A DNA stretch of 64,000 bases from Dendrobium chrysotoxum (lineage: Eukaryota > Streptophyta > Magnoliopsida > Asparagales > Orchidaceae), in assembly GCA_019925795.1 (NCBI GenBank), contig CM034300.1, forward strand, positions 73,263,021 through 73,327,020. The letters run 5' to 3'. The notes under the pieces were generated by a model. It ran no database searches, was not told the DNA's origin, and worked only from the letters and a program-made list of their open reading frames with translations. Positions 21,020 through 32,390 of this stretch are shown here, piece by piece. Position 1 is the first letter of the stretch, and each line of letters starts with the position of its first letter. The translations under genes and the position numbers were made by a program.

Positions 21020-21892
21020 TGCAAAGTATATATGGTGGAGGTAAGATGGTTTTACAATGGATATTTCCCTACATTTGCAAAATATTTAGATAATGCATGG
21101 ATTTCAGTTGCAAACCCTTTAGGGTCGGTTATGGAACTTTGTCTGAGTGAGAACTTAACAAATTTATCACTCGAAAGCTTTGACTTCTATCCAAGCATAA
21201 TCTGCCAATCATCTATTATTTTTCGGCTTTACAATGATTTAGAAACATCTAAGGTAACTAAATATCCAAGTGAAAAGAAAAAAAAAAGTCCTATTAGAAT
21301 ATCTTGATACATTTTGTTTTCTTTGAGCTAATTTTACTACACATGTTTTCATCCCTCAATACAATTGAACTATCATACAATATAATTTCATTTAAAAGAT
21401 AAATGCCGCGGCTAGACTATTAACCATTCATAAATACAATACAACTGCATAACTTATCTGATAGTTTAGTCTTATTATCTAACATTGTGGCCGTATTTTC
21501 TTTTAAATTTTATTATATTCTAATGAGGGATAAAATGTTATACATGAAATCAATATCACATGTAATGAAATTAGTCTCATTCTAATACAAAATGTATTAG
21601 GATATTATAACATAATATTTTCTTCCAATTAAACATTTATCGAATGATGATAAAAATTAACATATTTTTGCATGCATGTAGGGTGAGCTCCGTAGGGGAG
21701 ATGTTTCAAAATCCATCCAATGTTATATGAATGAGAAGCATGTTTCAGAATTAGAGGCACATAAGTGTTTAAAGAATATTATAAATAAATGCTGGAGAGA
21801 ATTAAATAGAGAATGGATAAAAGCCTCGAGATATGAAGAAACATTCAAAATGGTTGCAATAAACTTGCCACGAGTTGCTCACCTTTTTTATC

Positions 21893-22399
21893 TAAAATCT
21901 AGTAGTGTGATGTATAGCCTCGACAGAGGAATGCAAGAACAACTAGAAATATTAAAATAGTATATTTGAATGCCTAGACATAGGGGCCAAATATGTTAGG
22001 TTCTTTTGGAGACGATATAATTATAAGAAGTTATTATATATCATTTTCTCTCCTACAAGCTCGATAGAGATCTAGGGATACGTATGCTCTGAATCATATC
22101 CAAAATTTTTTATTTAACTATTTTTATTCAGTGATTGAATCTCCATAACAATCCATTTTATTTAAGTAGGATAATTTTACAATTAGAATAAACAATAGTA
22201 GTTCATTGCCGAAAAGCATACTTCCTCGTGGGATCGACACTCTACTCTATCACTTTATTACTTAATTCGACATGTATACTTGTGTATATTATGTGGGGTT
22301 TGTTAATTTATATCAAAAAATCTAAGCATTATTTAGGAGAGATAAAGCGTTCAGCATTTATTTTTATAATTCAAAATCATACTCCACTATACCGTCACA
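21893..22399 (+). repeat. 5' LTR fragment of the Athila-like element; fuses to terpene synthase exon 7
   Basis: Matches 32240-32390 and then 43134-43520 (GGAATGCAAGAACAA, TAGACATA, TTAGGTTCTT, GAGATCTAG, TCCTCGTGGGATCGAC). U3 and the TATA region are missing. The terpene synthase frame runs into it for about 21 codons (SSSVMYSLDRGMQEQLEILK) and stops at 21958-21960, so this synthase C-terminus is LTR-derived. Confidence 0.6.
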
Positions 22400-22410
22400 C
22401 TCCCATCAAG

Positions 22411-22435
22411 TTTTGGGAGCCATTATCGGGCAAGG
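22411..22435 (+). other. Primer-binding-site-like sequence of the Athila-like element
   Basis: TTTTGGGAGCCATTATCGGG is a diverged form of the TTTTGGCGCCGTTGCCGGGG type seen next to Athila-class LTRs. It lies 11 nt after the LTR end. Confidence 0.5.
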
Positions 22436-22595
22436 ATTTTTCTTTCTATAAAATTTTAACTATATTGTTGAATTAATTGCATAATTAGACTTACATATAT
22501 TCTTTATTTTATGTGTTGTTTGTGATTGCATATTCATTATTCTATTAATTGCTATCTAAATATATTGTGCATTATATTTTGTGATAATAATTAAA
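22436..22595. other. Internal AT-rich leader of the Athila-like element
   Basis: Non-coding leader running into the first 138-bp repeat. Nothing else recognised. Confidence 0.4.
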
Positions 22596-22733
22596 GTTAT
22601 AATCTAAATATTAATGCATTTAATTATCTTAACATAATATTCATTATTGCGGTGCTTATTTTTTTAGCGCCGCATGGCTCATTCATTTAAGTCAAAAAGT
22701 GACCCCAGCCAAAAGTCAAAAGTATATTATACG
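22596..22733. repeat. 138-bp direct repeat, left copy
   Basis: Pairs with 27890-28027 at equal length with only two differences that I can see (ATATTA/ATAATA and AGCGCC/AGCACC). It includes ATTGCGGTGCTTATTTTTTT and CAAAAAGTGACCCCAGCC. The two copies bracket 5156 bp. Confidence 0.95.
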
Positions 22734-24153
22734 TGTGGACCTCCGAAAGGACAAACAAAACACCGCCGCCCCACGAGGGGAGACAGTATCTGGCCAATGG
22801 AAGGGCAGATTCGATCATGCATACGATTAACCATTGAGAATAGTGGCTCTCACCAGCACACCCCGATGGATAACAATATGTACGATCTAATCACAACGGG
22901 TTTCCCCCACCTGATACATTAGCTTGAATGGGATTTATTTGAGAGTGGGATTCGGTTTCCCACGGGCGCAAGCCCCCGTGGTTAATTACATCTCAAGCCG
23001 GAGCCTAAGAATACTCTCGATTAAGGATTCTATATTATACTTTCTGAATTGGGATTGGCACATAGGGCGAAGACTAGGAAGTCATACTCGAAGGGAAAGA
23101 GAGGTTCAACTAGGCTTAGTCAACATGCACGGCTCACATCAGCATCCGGAGGGACTAAGGTAGTGAGAAGAAACTGGAGAAAATAAATAAATCATGCACT
23201 CGAAGCATGCAGGAGGGAAGGATGGAGGTGGCGTCATCCGTGTGACGCGGATATGTAGGGTTTAGGGTCTCTGGAAGACAGAAGACCTCCCTACTAGTGA
23301 GGCGTACTATGAAACAATAGTAGCCTTGAATCCTAAATCTAATGGGTTTAGTGTTCAACACAACACTAACACCCGTGTCCTAACTAATGCAATACAAAAC
23401 CTGGACTTACCCCGGCCTGAAAGGGGGAGCCAGCTAACCACCTAATCGCTTTAAAACCATGTTGTCCAGTCATTTATGAAAGATGGGTGGGTAGGTTATG
23501 GTTCTTGGAAGTAGGGCCGACATCTAGAGGATTTCCTAATTGGCCCCAGACTGATGTTGGGTGAATGCTTTTAGAGCTAATGCAATTAAAATTTTGATTT
23601 AGTTAGTTTCTAATGCAATGCATGCTAGTTAAAGTATCCAAATCAGGTATGCATAGAACTTTAAAAAGGCTTATAAAATAATTTTTAGAATTAGACTAGG
23701 CTTCCCCAGGTCTGGCACCTAATCCTCATAGGTCAAATTATCTGGACTCTACCCGCAGGCGGGAAAGTGTCTTATAGAAGGAGAGAAGAAATGCATTAAT
23801 ATGCATGCGACCCCGGACGATTCCGGCAATTCCCTAGGTCGTTGAGTTTCTAAATTATTTAAATCTTAAAATTTTGAATGTTAGTTGTGAGTAGAAAAAG
23901 TTTTAGTCCTTAAAGAGCCTAACGAAATCCAGGCTAAAACAAAAGCGACATGCAAAATGCCAAGAAACTAAGAAAAGCAAATAATCCTAGAGGCACACAA
24001 TCATAAACAAAACACATCAAAATTATCCAAACAAATTAATAAATGTCCATAGGCCAACTGCCCTTAATTACAACCCAGGGTCTGCAAAAAATTAAAGTGG
24101 CCGGGCACCACTGCCAACAACCCGGATTTCTAATCCTAAGACTGACGCAAGTT

Positions 24154-24351
24154 ATTTTGAGTGGGATACTCTTGCTCTTCATCTTCTTGATCTTCTCCTC
24201 CTTGGACTCCTCGGATCTCAGCTTCGTTGGACTCCTCGGGTAGTAGAATGATCCAAATTTGGATTCCCAAATAGAAAAGGACTATCCTCATATTGGGTGT
24301 CATTTTCTCTTTGGAATCCAACCTTTGGATTCTTGTATCCCCACTCAAAAT
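24154..24351. repeat. Possible MITE with 16-17-nt inverted ends
   Basis: Left end ATTTTGAGTGGGATAC; right end GTATCCCCACTCAAAAT, one base longer. The interior has CTCCTCGG repeats and no gene. No target duplication was verified. Confidence 0.35.
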
Positions 24352-25204
24352 AGACTTTCACAACTCATAACCAATATTACAAACAATTACATTAATGGAA
24401 AGCAGTAAATCTAAACTCTCCTGCAAGGTTATCCTAATAAAAATCATCCCAAGCAGTTTATATAGAAATAAAAATACTCATCACAGCCACACTTGGCCAT
24501 GCTCTTAATTATTTTGAGGGCTAAGCAAGCTCTGGAGCACCTGTAGCAATTTATAATGATTTTTAATTAGCCCTCATTTATTTAGGGGGGCTGAGTAATT
24601 TCTAAAGCACCTGCATAAAATGATGTTAGTATTTAAATCATGAATTTTGCCCCCCTTTATTTTAGCATGGCATGAGCATGGCCACCTGCAGACAGTATCA
24701 TTAGTATCAAGATCGATCCTAACCTATGGGTAGTCTATCGTGTAATCACATCAATTCCCAGAGTGCAGTAAAAGTAAACAAACACACCAGCATCATCTCA
24801 ATCACAACATGCAGTGAAATCTCAGAAATCTCGGCACACGACAACAGAAAAGTAAACCCCGGCCTAGCCTAGGTCTAGAAGTGGTGCCCTAACAAACCAT
24901 CTAGATGTGTGTGAAAAGTTGTGTAGCTGAGGTAGATCCTAAGCTGGGTAGTTAGTTACAATTGCCTATTGTTCAGGTTCATTGCAGGTCTGAAAAAGGA
25001 TTTTTGTTTAAAGTTCAAATATTAGTGGATTAAGATCCATTTTAAGTAATTTAATGTGTGGATCTATTTTAATGCTTAGGGTGATGATATTTGAAGTTTA
25101 AATTGCATTAATGAGTTTTAGGGGGTTCGGGGTCCACATATACAATGAGCAAATAGGGGGTCCAAAATTGACTTTTCTATTAAAGAGGATTTGTGAACAG
25201 CTAA

Positions 25205-25640
25205 CATTTTTATAAAATACTAGGCCTTGACCTGATCAGTTTAGACAGTTAGCATGCCCAATTTGGATTCTTCTACCCAAAGTTATGAATTTCTGAAGTT
25301 TTGGTCTTATTTTGAACTAAGTTTGACCGGATTGTTGACTTTTTTATTTTTGTTGATTTATGAAATCTTAATATTTTTAATAAATACTAGACCCTAATGT
25401 GAGTTGAATGCCTTTGATTTTGCTGGATTTGGAGTTTCCTACGCAAAGTTATGAATTTTAGAAGTTTCGGGCCCTAGACTCTAAGCTACGGTTGACCGAA
25501 GAGTTGACTTTTTATTTTAGGTTGATTTCTGGACACCTAATATTTTTAACAAATACTAGACCTTAATATGAGTTGAATGCCTTTTAGTTTGCCCATTTTA
25601 GAATTTTCTGTAATTAGTTATGATTTTTAGAAGTTGGGGC
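25205..25640. repeat. Diverged tandem repeat, unit about 170 nt, about 2.5 units
   Basis: Each unit runs ATTTTTAA-AAATACTAGACC, then AAAGTTATGAATTTCTGAAG, then GTTGACTTTTTATTTT. Units begin near 25208, 25373 and 25549. A further partial hit (GAGGAAGTTATGAATTTTTG) is at about 26778. No coding frame. Confidence 0.65.
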
Positions 25641-26900
25641 AATTAAAGGAATTATCGAAATTGCCTAATTAGGGGTACTTTGGGGGTTTTGGCCCAAATC
25701 AGCTCCAAACTGATTGGAACCACCCCCAAAGGTCAGAAATGACCTAAGAAGGTGTTCCCGAGTGTTTGAGGAAAATTTGGGATTTTTAATAATTTTTAAT
25801 GATTTAATTAAGGCAAAAAGGTGATTTTTGATTAAGGTTGAATTAAAGTCCAGATTAAGGTCCAATTAAGGGGCCCTAATTATCTAAGGTTGGGGACTAA
25901 ATTCTGGAGAGTTTGAGATATTATGGGTATTTTTCTGATTTAAAATGGATTTATTATATTTTTTTGAAGTTTCTAACGCTTAATTAACGGGTGAATTAGG
26001 GTTTGCTAATTAAGTGCTTTAAAGAGTCCAGAAAATTTCTAGAAAATTCTAGGGGGTTCCAGATGTCACTATATTTAAGTGTTTCAGATCTCAAGTCATT
26101 TGGGGCTCTACCCTAATTCCTGGAATTTTTCTAAGTTCACTAGACGATCCTTAATTGTTGTCCTTAAGGTGTCACTACGTTATATAGGAATGAAATGAAG
26201 TAACTAACCCTTAGGCACAACATAGAGGGTAAATGCAGCAAGTATAAGCACACCAAACCATGTCCTTAGATCTAGGAGAGCCTAGGCTAAGTGCTTGTGC
26301 AACCTATACATGCAAGGACTACGAAAATACTAAGTAAAGAAACCTAATGAAGTGATTAGTGGATGATTGGGACACAATCATTCACTAATCCTTCTTCCAC
26401 ATGAATTCTGTTCACATATAGGTCCTAGGTTTAAAGTTTCACAAGGGGTGGACCTCCCAAAATTGGGGGATTTAAATAATATGTAATTTTAAACTCATTT
26501 TTAAAATACATAAATATTATAAATAATAATAATATAAATTTAAAAATAAGATAATTGAAAATACTTCAGTTCATAAGCATGGGAGGTCTACCAGCCACCA
26601 AGGGGGTTTTAAAATAATTAATTATATTAATTAAATAATATTTAAATAGCTAAATGACACAGTCATACAGAAAACATCCAGAAAAGACAGAATCAAATAC
26701 AGAAAATAATTTTACATTAAAATTCATATTTTTCTGAAAAGAACGAGGTATTGTGCGTCAAAATCCGATTTAAAATGAGGAAGTTATGAATTTTTGAAGT
26801 TTAATAAGGTTTAAAAGTAATTTAATTAATTTTTAAATAATTTAAAATAATTAATATTTAAAAATAATTAATAAATTCAAAATAAAATCCCTGGATTTAA
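25641..26900. other. Non-coding part of the insertion
   Basis: AT-rich sequence without a recognisable frame or RNA gene. Some 'AATTAAGG' words recur at 25800-25900. Confidence 0.4.
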
Positions 26901-26919
26901 AAAATAAGTAATAAGTAAT

Positions 26920-27530
26920 AATAATATTAGGAAATATAATATTATTAATATAATAATATTAATATTAATATAATAATACTATTAAAGGTAATAGTATTAT
27001 TTAATAATATTAATATTAATGCAATAATAATAGAAAACATAATATTATTAATATAATAATATTAATATTAATATAATAATATTATTAAAGATGATAATAT
27101 TATTTAATAATATTAATATTAATGTAATAATAATATTATTAGTATAATAATATTGATATTGATATAATAATATTATTATGGATAATAATATTATTTAACA
27201 ATATTAGTATTAATGAAATAATAATATTAAGAAAAATAGAATTATTAGTATAGTAATATTAATATTAATATGATAATATTATTAAAGATAATAATATTAT
27301 TTATTAATATTAATATTAAGGTAATAATAATATTAAGAAAATATAGTATTATTAATAAAATAACGTTAATATTAATATAATAATATTATTAAAGATAATA
27401 ATATTATTTAATAATATTAACATTAAGGTAATAATAATATTAAGGAAGATAATACTATTAATATAGTAATATTAATATTAATATGATAATATTAATATTA
27501 ATATAATAATATTAATAATAATAATATTTA
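26920..27530. repeat. AT-only higher-order repeat array
   Basis: Almost pure A/T built from TAATATTAATATTAATATAA and TATTATTAAAGATAATAATA, arranged in blocks of roughly 100 nt that repeat about five or six times. The strand is nearly self-complementary, so it can form many alternative hairpins. Confidence 0.75.
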
Positions 27531-27584
27531 AAACAATTTTAAGTAAAATAATAATAATAATGAAAGTAAGATTTAAAAAAAACT

Positions 27585-27587
27585 TTA

Positions 27588-27629
<42 letters not shown>

Positions 27630-27652
27630 AATAATAAGAATAATAATAATTA

Positions 27653-27689
<37 letters not shown>

Positions 27690-27770
27690 TAAAATAATAA
27701 TAATAATAATAAAATAATAATAATAATAAAGTAATAATAATAATAATAATAAGATTTTTAAAATAGATAA
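27585..27770. repeat. AAT trinucleotide microsatellite
   Basis: A long interrupted (AAT)n run. Minus-strand tyrosine/isoleucine-rich frames across it are repeat artefacts. Confidence 0.9.
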
Positions 27771-27889
27771 ATAAATAATAAAAAAAATAAACAAATAATA
27801 AAAAAAGAAAAAAAAATTTATTCGGCGGCCGCGGCGGGACACGTGTCAGCCTGGGACTGGTTCCGCGGTCCCGGGCAATCATTGCCAAT

Positions 27890-28027
27890 GTTATAATCTA
27901 AATAATAATGCATTTAATTATCTTAACATAATATTCATTATTGCGGTGCTTATTTTTTTAGCACCGCATGGCTCATTCATTTAAGTCAAAAAGTGACCCC
28001 AGCCAAAAGTCAAAAGTATATTATACG
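27890..28027. repeat. 138-bp direct repeat, right copy
   Basis: Partner of 22596-22733. It restores the sequence of the Athila-like leader to the right of the insertion. Confidence 0.95.
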
Positions 28028-28425
28028 ATTATACCTTTAATTATTAAAGTTAGGTTAGCGCCGTGGTGAAATTAGCAAGCACTAAAGCATTATCAGACAT
28101 CATAATTGTTTCACTTATAAAGATGTTGTGGTTCACTAACTCAAGCGTCGCGGCATCGACACGTGTAAAATGCTGCAGCGGTGGCCCTTCCTAAAGTGAC
28201 ACTCCAATTTCTAAAAATCAGTGTCGCTACGCCCTATGGATTGAATCGCTGCAGCACTTACCGAATAACCATTTTGTCATTTTGTTTTTGCATTGAGCTT
28301 CCCGGCACCATATCTTACAGCGTCGCAGCATTTCATCATGTTATAAATAGGGGAATGTTTTCCATTTCAACACCTTTCATTTCCTTTAAAATCTTCTTTT
28401 TTCATTGAAATCTTCTCTTAAAAGA
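28028..28425 (+). other. Leader of the Athila-like internal ORF, with a TATA-like motif
   Basis: Contains several GCGTCGCGGCAT / GCTGCAGC / GCGTCGCAGCAT words (28145-28335) that recur in the 3' LTR (31400-31790), then TTATAAATAGGGG at 28340-28352 and a pyrimidine-rich leader to the ATG at 28426. It may be a promoter region. Confidence 0.4.
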
Positions 28426-29344
28426 ATGGCACCTAAGATGTTTTGTAAGATGATATCTTCTTCCTCTTTTGATAAGTGCAAATTTATCTATGCGAATGCT
28501 GAAATTAGATTTACGAATTCAGTGGCAAATAAACAACTGATTCTAGAACAAGGTTTTGAGATTCCTACTCTACCCATCATGCAAATCATAGTAGAGGTTG
28601 GAAAAGATTTTGCAAAGAACCCTATGCTGCCATTATTAATATTTTTCAGAAATTTTTTGCAAATGGAAAAGAGGCGGTGGATAATAGGTGTTATGTTTGG
28701 GGTAAGTGGGTTTTGTTTATTCTGTAGCTTTTAATAGGGTTTACTGACTTAGAGACTTTGAATTTGATGAGTACAATGCCTTCATTCACCTATAAATCCT
28801 GATGACGTCTTCAATGTCTTGTATGGACCTAATAGTGGAGCATGCTGGAAGAAGAAAGATAATAGAATTATCAAATTTCCTACCTCTTTTATGACCCAAA
28901 CCTCTAAAACTTTGCATTATTTCATTTCTACCCGATCGTTGCCTAGTCCTAATATTAGTGAAGTTACTCATGATCATGCCATTTTGAATTACTTAATTCA
29001 AATGGGGTTTTATATTGATGTAGGGAGACTCATATATTTATCTCTTATGTACATCATTAGGGGTACCCTATCTATTGGTTTAGGGCACCCTTCTCTTATT
29101 TACGCTTTATATGTAGTAGTAGTGTTAGGGGGATCAAAATAAAGAATAATTATTTCCTATTCAGGCTATCACAAAAAGAAAGATTTTAAGTTTTAAGCAA
29201 CCAGGAAAGGATGAGGAGGAAGGTGATTTCAGTGAGCCTAGATTATCTAGTAGACAAGGTAGCATCAATAGTAGTATGAGTGCCAGAGCTCTGAAAATAT
29301 TAGGGGAGCAGGTTGCTGATTTAAGGGGAAAATGGAAGTGGTGA
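28426..29344 (+). pseudogene. Decayed 'putative plant transposon protein'-like ORF
   Basis: Starts MAPKMFCKMISSSSFDKC. Residues NKQLILEQGFEIP, VGKDFAKNPMLPLL, a frame-shifted RCYVWGKWV at about 28680-28720 and, at about 28975-29090, AILNYLIQMGFYIDVGRLIY and SIGLGHPSLIYAL follow the order of the plant-specific domain found in many Athila-like and non-autonomous LTR elements (PF20167 by recollection). A serine-rich stretch and a short leucine/glutamate helix (SARALKILGEQVADLRG) end at a TGA at 29342-29344. At least one frameshift near 28650 and stops at about 28732 and 28800 break it. Function of the domain is unknown. Confidence 0.5.
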
Positions 29345-31256
29345 CTCACTTTTGTGAAGAAATCAACGATTGACAATTTTAATTGAAAATGAGGATAGCT
29401 CATAGCACAGACCAATAGGAGTAGTATTATAGCTATATTTCATATTTTAATGATATACTTATTCGCATGTTTAAGAGCAGCCCTTTTTTGGAGCATCAAT
29501 TAAGCTCAATTACGCATTATTTACTACAATATATTAGAAATGAATGTGGATATGTGAATTAGATTACTGTTATAGTGTTATGATAATAATGTGTACATGT
29601 AAAAAACAAGTAAAGATTGGTTAACCCATTGATAGGAGACTGATTGACTTGTATAGGATGATGGGCTGACAGACTTTCTTTTAAATACTGTGGTTTAACG
29701 TTATCCTCTAGTAAGTCACGTGGTACTCTGATTGGGAGTTTTAAGGAGATGATTACTGTACCAACAGACAAAAAGTGATGACTCTGTTTAATTTAGTGAG
29801 CTAACAGTTTACTGAAACTGACACAAAACTAAAAAATACCGTGATAGCTAGAACTTATTACTTGTTTAATGTGACTACTAAAATATATGTTCTTGAGGTA
29901 TTATTCTTATTATTGTATGAATTTATTATTACTACACAAATCAATTTACTATTATTACATTATTCTACTGCCCATACCACTCGGTCAAAATAGGGGTTAT
30001 TACATCGAGTTTCCCCTACTCCTACTCACAGACCATTTGTGTGGCAGTCTAGAGAGAAAGTTCATTAAGATGATGATGAGGAAAAGAAAGAAGACCCTGA
30101 TTCAGAGTGTTAGGGGTTATTTTTTTTCTTTTGCTTGAGAAAGGGAGAGAGAGTTTAGATGCTACTTTTGTGGGGTAGCATGTTTATTTTATTTTGATAT
30201 ATTATAATGGATAGTCTGGCTTAAAACTTAAAACTTAGCATTTATGCGAGGCAACCCACTTGATGTGCAATGCATGGTGCCTAGTGCATTAGTTATCTTG
30301 TAACTTATGTTATGTTATGTTATATTATTATCATTTATATGAAAACATATGTAGTGTTAATTTTTTGTGTTTCTTTTATTTACATTTTATTAAAATTTCC
30401 CTCACGCTCATAATATTTTTTGTATTCTGATTATTTGATTAATCTTAGTGAAAATAATAATTAAAAATTATATAAAATTAGGATAATAATAAAACCCTAT
30501 ATTATAGTTCAAATGAATATTATTTATATTTCATAGAGTGAAAAAACTAATAATTAACTTACTTGGACCATTTAAGCTATTGCTTTAAATTTAAATCATA
30601 AGTTATATCTTTATTTAATTAATTTTTAAAATAAAGATGAATAATTATAATTAAAGATTAGATATTTGTAAATTAAAATTTGAAATCATAAGCTATCCGA
30701 ATTTAGAATTGGTAATCTTATTAAATTCTTACATTAAATTTATTAAAATTGTAAAAGGGTTCAAAATAAAAATCGATATTCAAAATTATTAACTATGTAC
30801 TCCATATAAAAAAAATGAAGAAACTTTAAAAATAGTTCTAAAATAGATGAAAAAAAGAAAATGAGTACATTCAACAATTGGTATCAATCAAAAACTTAGA
30901 ATCCGATTACAATCTTATACTTAAATTTATAAATAATAAAATAAGAAAACTAGTACAAATGAAAGTAAACTAATGAAAATTTTAATTTGACTACTAATAT
31001 ATCTAATCATTAAACTACATTATTCACTTAAAATTCAAAATTTAATAATTAAATCTATAACCTATGAATACAAATTAAGCAATTATAAGGATGAATAATT
31101 AGTGTAATTATTAGTATTTTTCAAACTAGAACTATAATCTTATTCATTTTACTTCTAGACCATGATGTATTATCCTATATTTTAATAATTTTAAATTATC
31201 AATTTATACTTTAGCTAATCATTTAATCAGAATTATATTATCCTTACTTGATTGGG
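29345..31256. other. AT-rich 3' internal region, no recognisable gene
   Basis: Only short frames. A lysine- and acid-rich stretch near 30040-30110 could be a degraded coding tail. The rest (30300-31250) is very AT-rich without structure I can name. Confidence 0.4.
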
Positions 31257-31272
31257 GACAAGCAAGAGTTTA

Positions 31273-31286
31273 AGTTGGAGAGAATT
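31273..31286 (+). other. Polypurine-like tract before the 3' LTR of the Athila-like element
   Basis: GTTGGAGAGAATTT precedes TGATAAGTG, preceded by GGGGACAAGCAAGAGTTTAA, wording often found before Athila-class 3' LTRs. Confidence 0.4.
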
Positions 31287-32390
31287 TGATAAGTGTAAAT
31301 AATGTATTATTTTATGTTCTATATTTTCAGAGAAAATGTGTTATTTAGTTGTGTTGCGTAGGAAAAAATATAAAAAAGGTCACAAAATTCTAAGTCTCAT
31401 CGAGAGCGTCGCGGCATCAGACAAATCAACCCTCCAGCACCATAAAACGCAGCACCGGAGTGCCACAACATTGACATTGCGGTGCCAACTTCTCTGTTGG
31501 ATAGCACCACAATGTCAAAATGTCAGCTTTGCAGCGCTATGCTCTCTATCTTCCAGCGCTGCAGCGTCATAATATATAATGCCTCGGCACCAAAATTGAC
31601 CTTCCAGTGCCGTAGCATTTGAAAGTTAGCAATGCTACAGCGTAGCAGTTGTGTCTTCTCAAGGACATGATTGTTCACTGAGTAACTGATCCAAGTTAAC
31701 AAGCGCTGCGATGAAGCCAAAACAATAACGCAGTGGCGTTAGTTCATTTGCTGGCACAGTGGCATTGAACTTTTAAGCGTTGCAGCATTAGTTGTCTTCT
31801 TTGTGTTTTCTTATAAATAGACATTGTTATATTCGTAAGCGAGTTCAGTCACTTGTTTAACTTCAATATATTTTAGAGTACTTCTCTAAATCTCTCATAG
31901 GGTCACAACTAAGGAAATTTAGAAAAGTACTTGATACAATCATTAGAGTATTTAATCTTTATTTGTTTGAGCAACTCCATACATTATGAAAGAAGGAGTA
32001 TAGAGGAGATTTTTTGAACCTTCCTGGTGATATCATTCTCTTATATTATCATTCTTCTATGATTTCACTTGAAATGAGTTTGTTTATCTTTTGTTCCATA
32101 TCTGGCTAATTTCTTAGTTTTGGATTGATGATGTAGAGAACGTATTAAGTACTAATGAAAATTCTTATTCTCTAAAGTTAAAGATGTTTTCAATATTATC
32201 TCACTCTTTATTTAATGCACATAGTGGTCATATATGTAGTTAAAACCTAGTGTGATTTATCGCTTTGACGGGGGAATGCAAGAACAAACAGGAATATTGA
32301 AATAGTATGTTTGCATATCTAGACATAAAATGTAAAATATATTAGGTTCTTAAGGAGATGATATATTTGTAGGAGGTCAACATATATTCT
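31287..32390 (+). repeat. 3' LTR of the Athila-like element, left part
   Basis: Contains GC-rich words built on GCGCTGCAGC (31390-31790), a TATA-like CTTATAAATAGACA (31809-31822) and a terminal part homologous to 21893-22060. It is split by Tat element B. The last 5 nt, ATTCT (32386-32390), are the target duplication of element B. Confidence 0.5.

Larger units (their letters stand above)
16446..21892 (+). pseudogene. Terpene synthase pseudogene (exons 3-7, interrupted by a LINE)
   Basis: Class I plant terpene synthase. Exon 3 is 16446-16831 (DIKEPLSLYEASFLSMDGED). Exon 4 is 16933-17192, with the metal-binding DDIYD at 17128-17142. Exon 5 is 17597-17735 (139 nt), exon 6 is 21008-21253 (WLDLCKVYMVEVRWFYNGYF) and exon 7 starts at 21682. 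The second metal motif NDLETSKGE spans the exon 6/7 joint and is intact; exon lengths fit the family. Breaks: no exons 1-2, TGA at 16623, exon 3 donor base changed (16831), a 35-nt hairpin insertion in exon 4, TAG at 17167 (shared with copy 2), an RTE LINE at the exon 6 acceptor, and the end of exon 7 replaced by LTR sequence after NLPRVAHLFYL. TPS-b/g-like by sequence feel; the product cannot be predicted. Confidence 0.9.
22734..27889. mobile_element. 5.16-kb insertion with no coding capacity, flanked by 138-bp direct repeats
   Basis: No reading frame resembling a known protein is seen. The left 1 kb is GC-balanced and unlike the AT-rich surroundings. The middle holds tandem repeats (25205-25640) and the right end an AT-rich array and an AAT microsatellite. 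It ends in a GC-rich patch (27824-27885, with GCGGCCGC). There is no TG...CA terminus or poly-A at the edges. Origin is unclear: non-autonomous element, or filler captured during break repair. Confidence 0.6.

Noticed and set aside
21893..22399. 3' untranslated region of the terpene synthase, duplicated at 32240
   Set aside because: The duplicated stretch ends in Athila-like U5 words with a primer-site-like sequence after it, so an LTR explains it better, though a UTR origin is not fully excluded.
27478..27888. Tyrosine/isoleucine-rich minus-strand frames
   Set aside because: Translation of AAT repeats and A/T-only sequence; no conserved domain.
29887..30138. 83-codon frame rich in Tyr/Leu
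   Set aside because: Low complexity, not alignable to a known element protein; at best a degraded tail of the upstream ORF.
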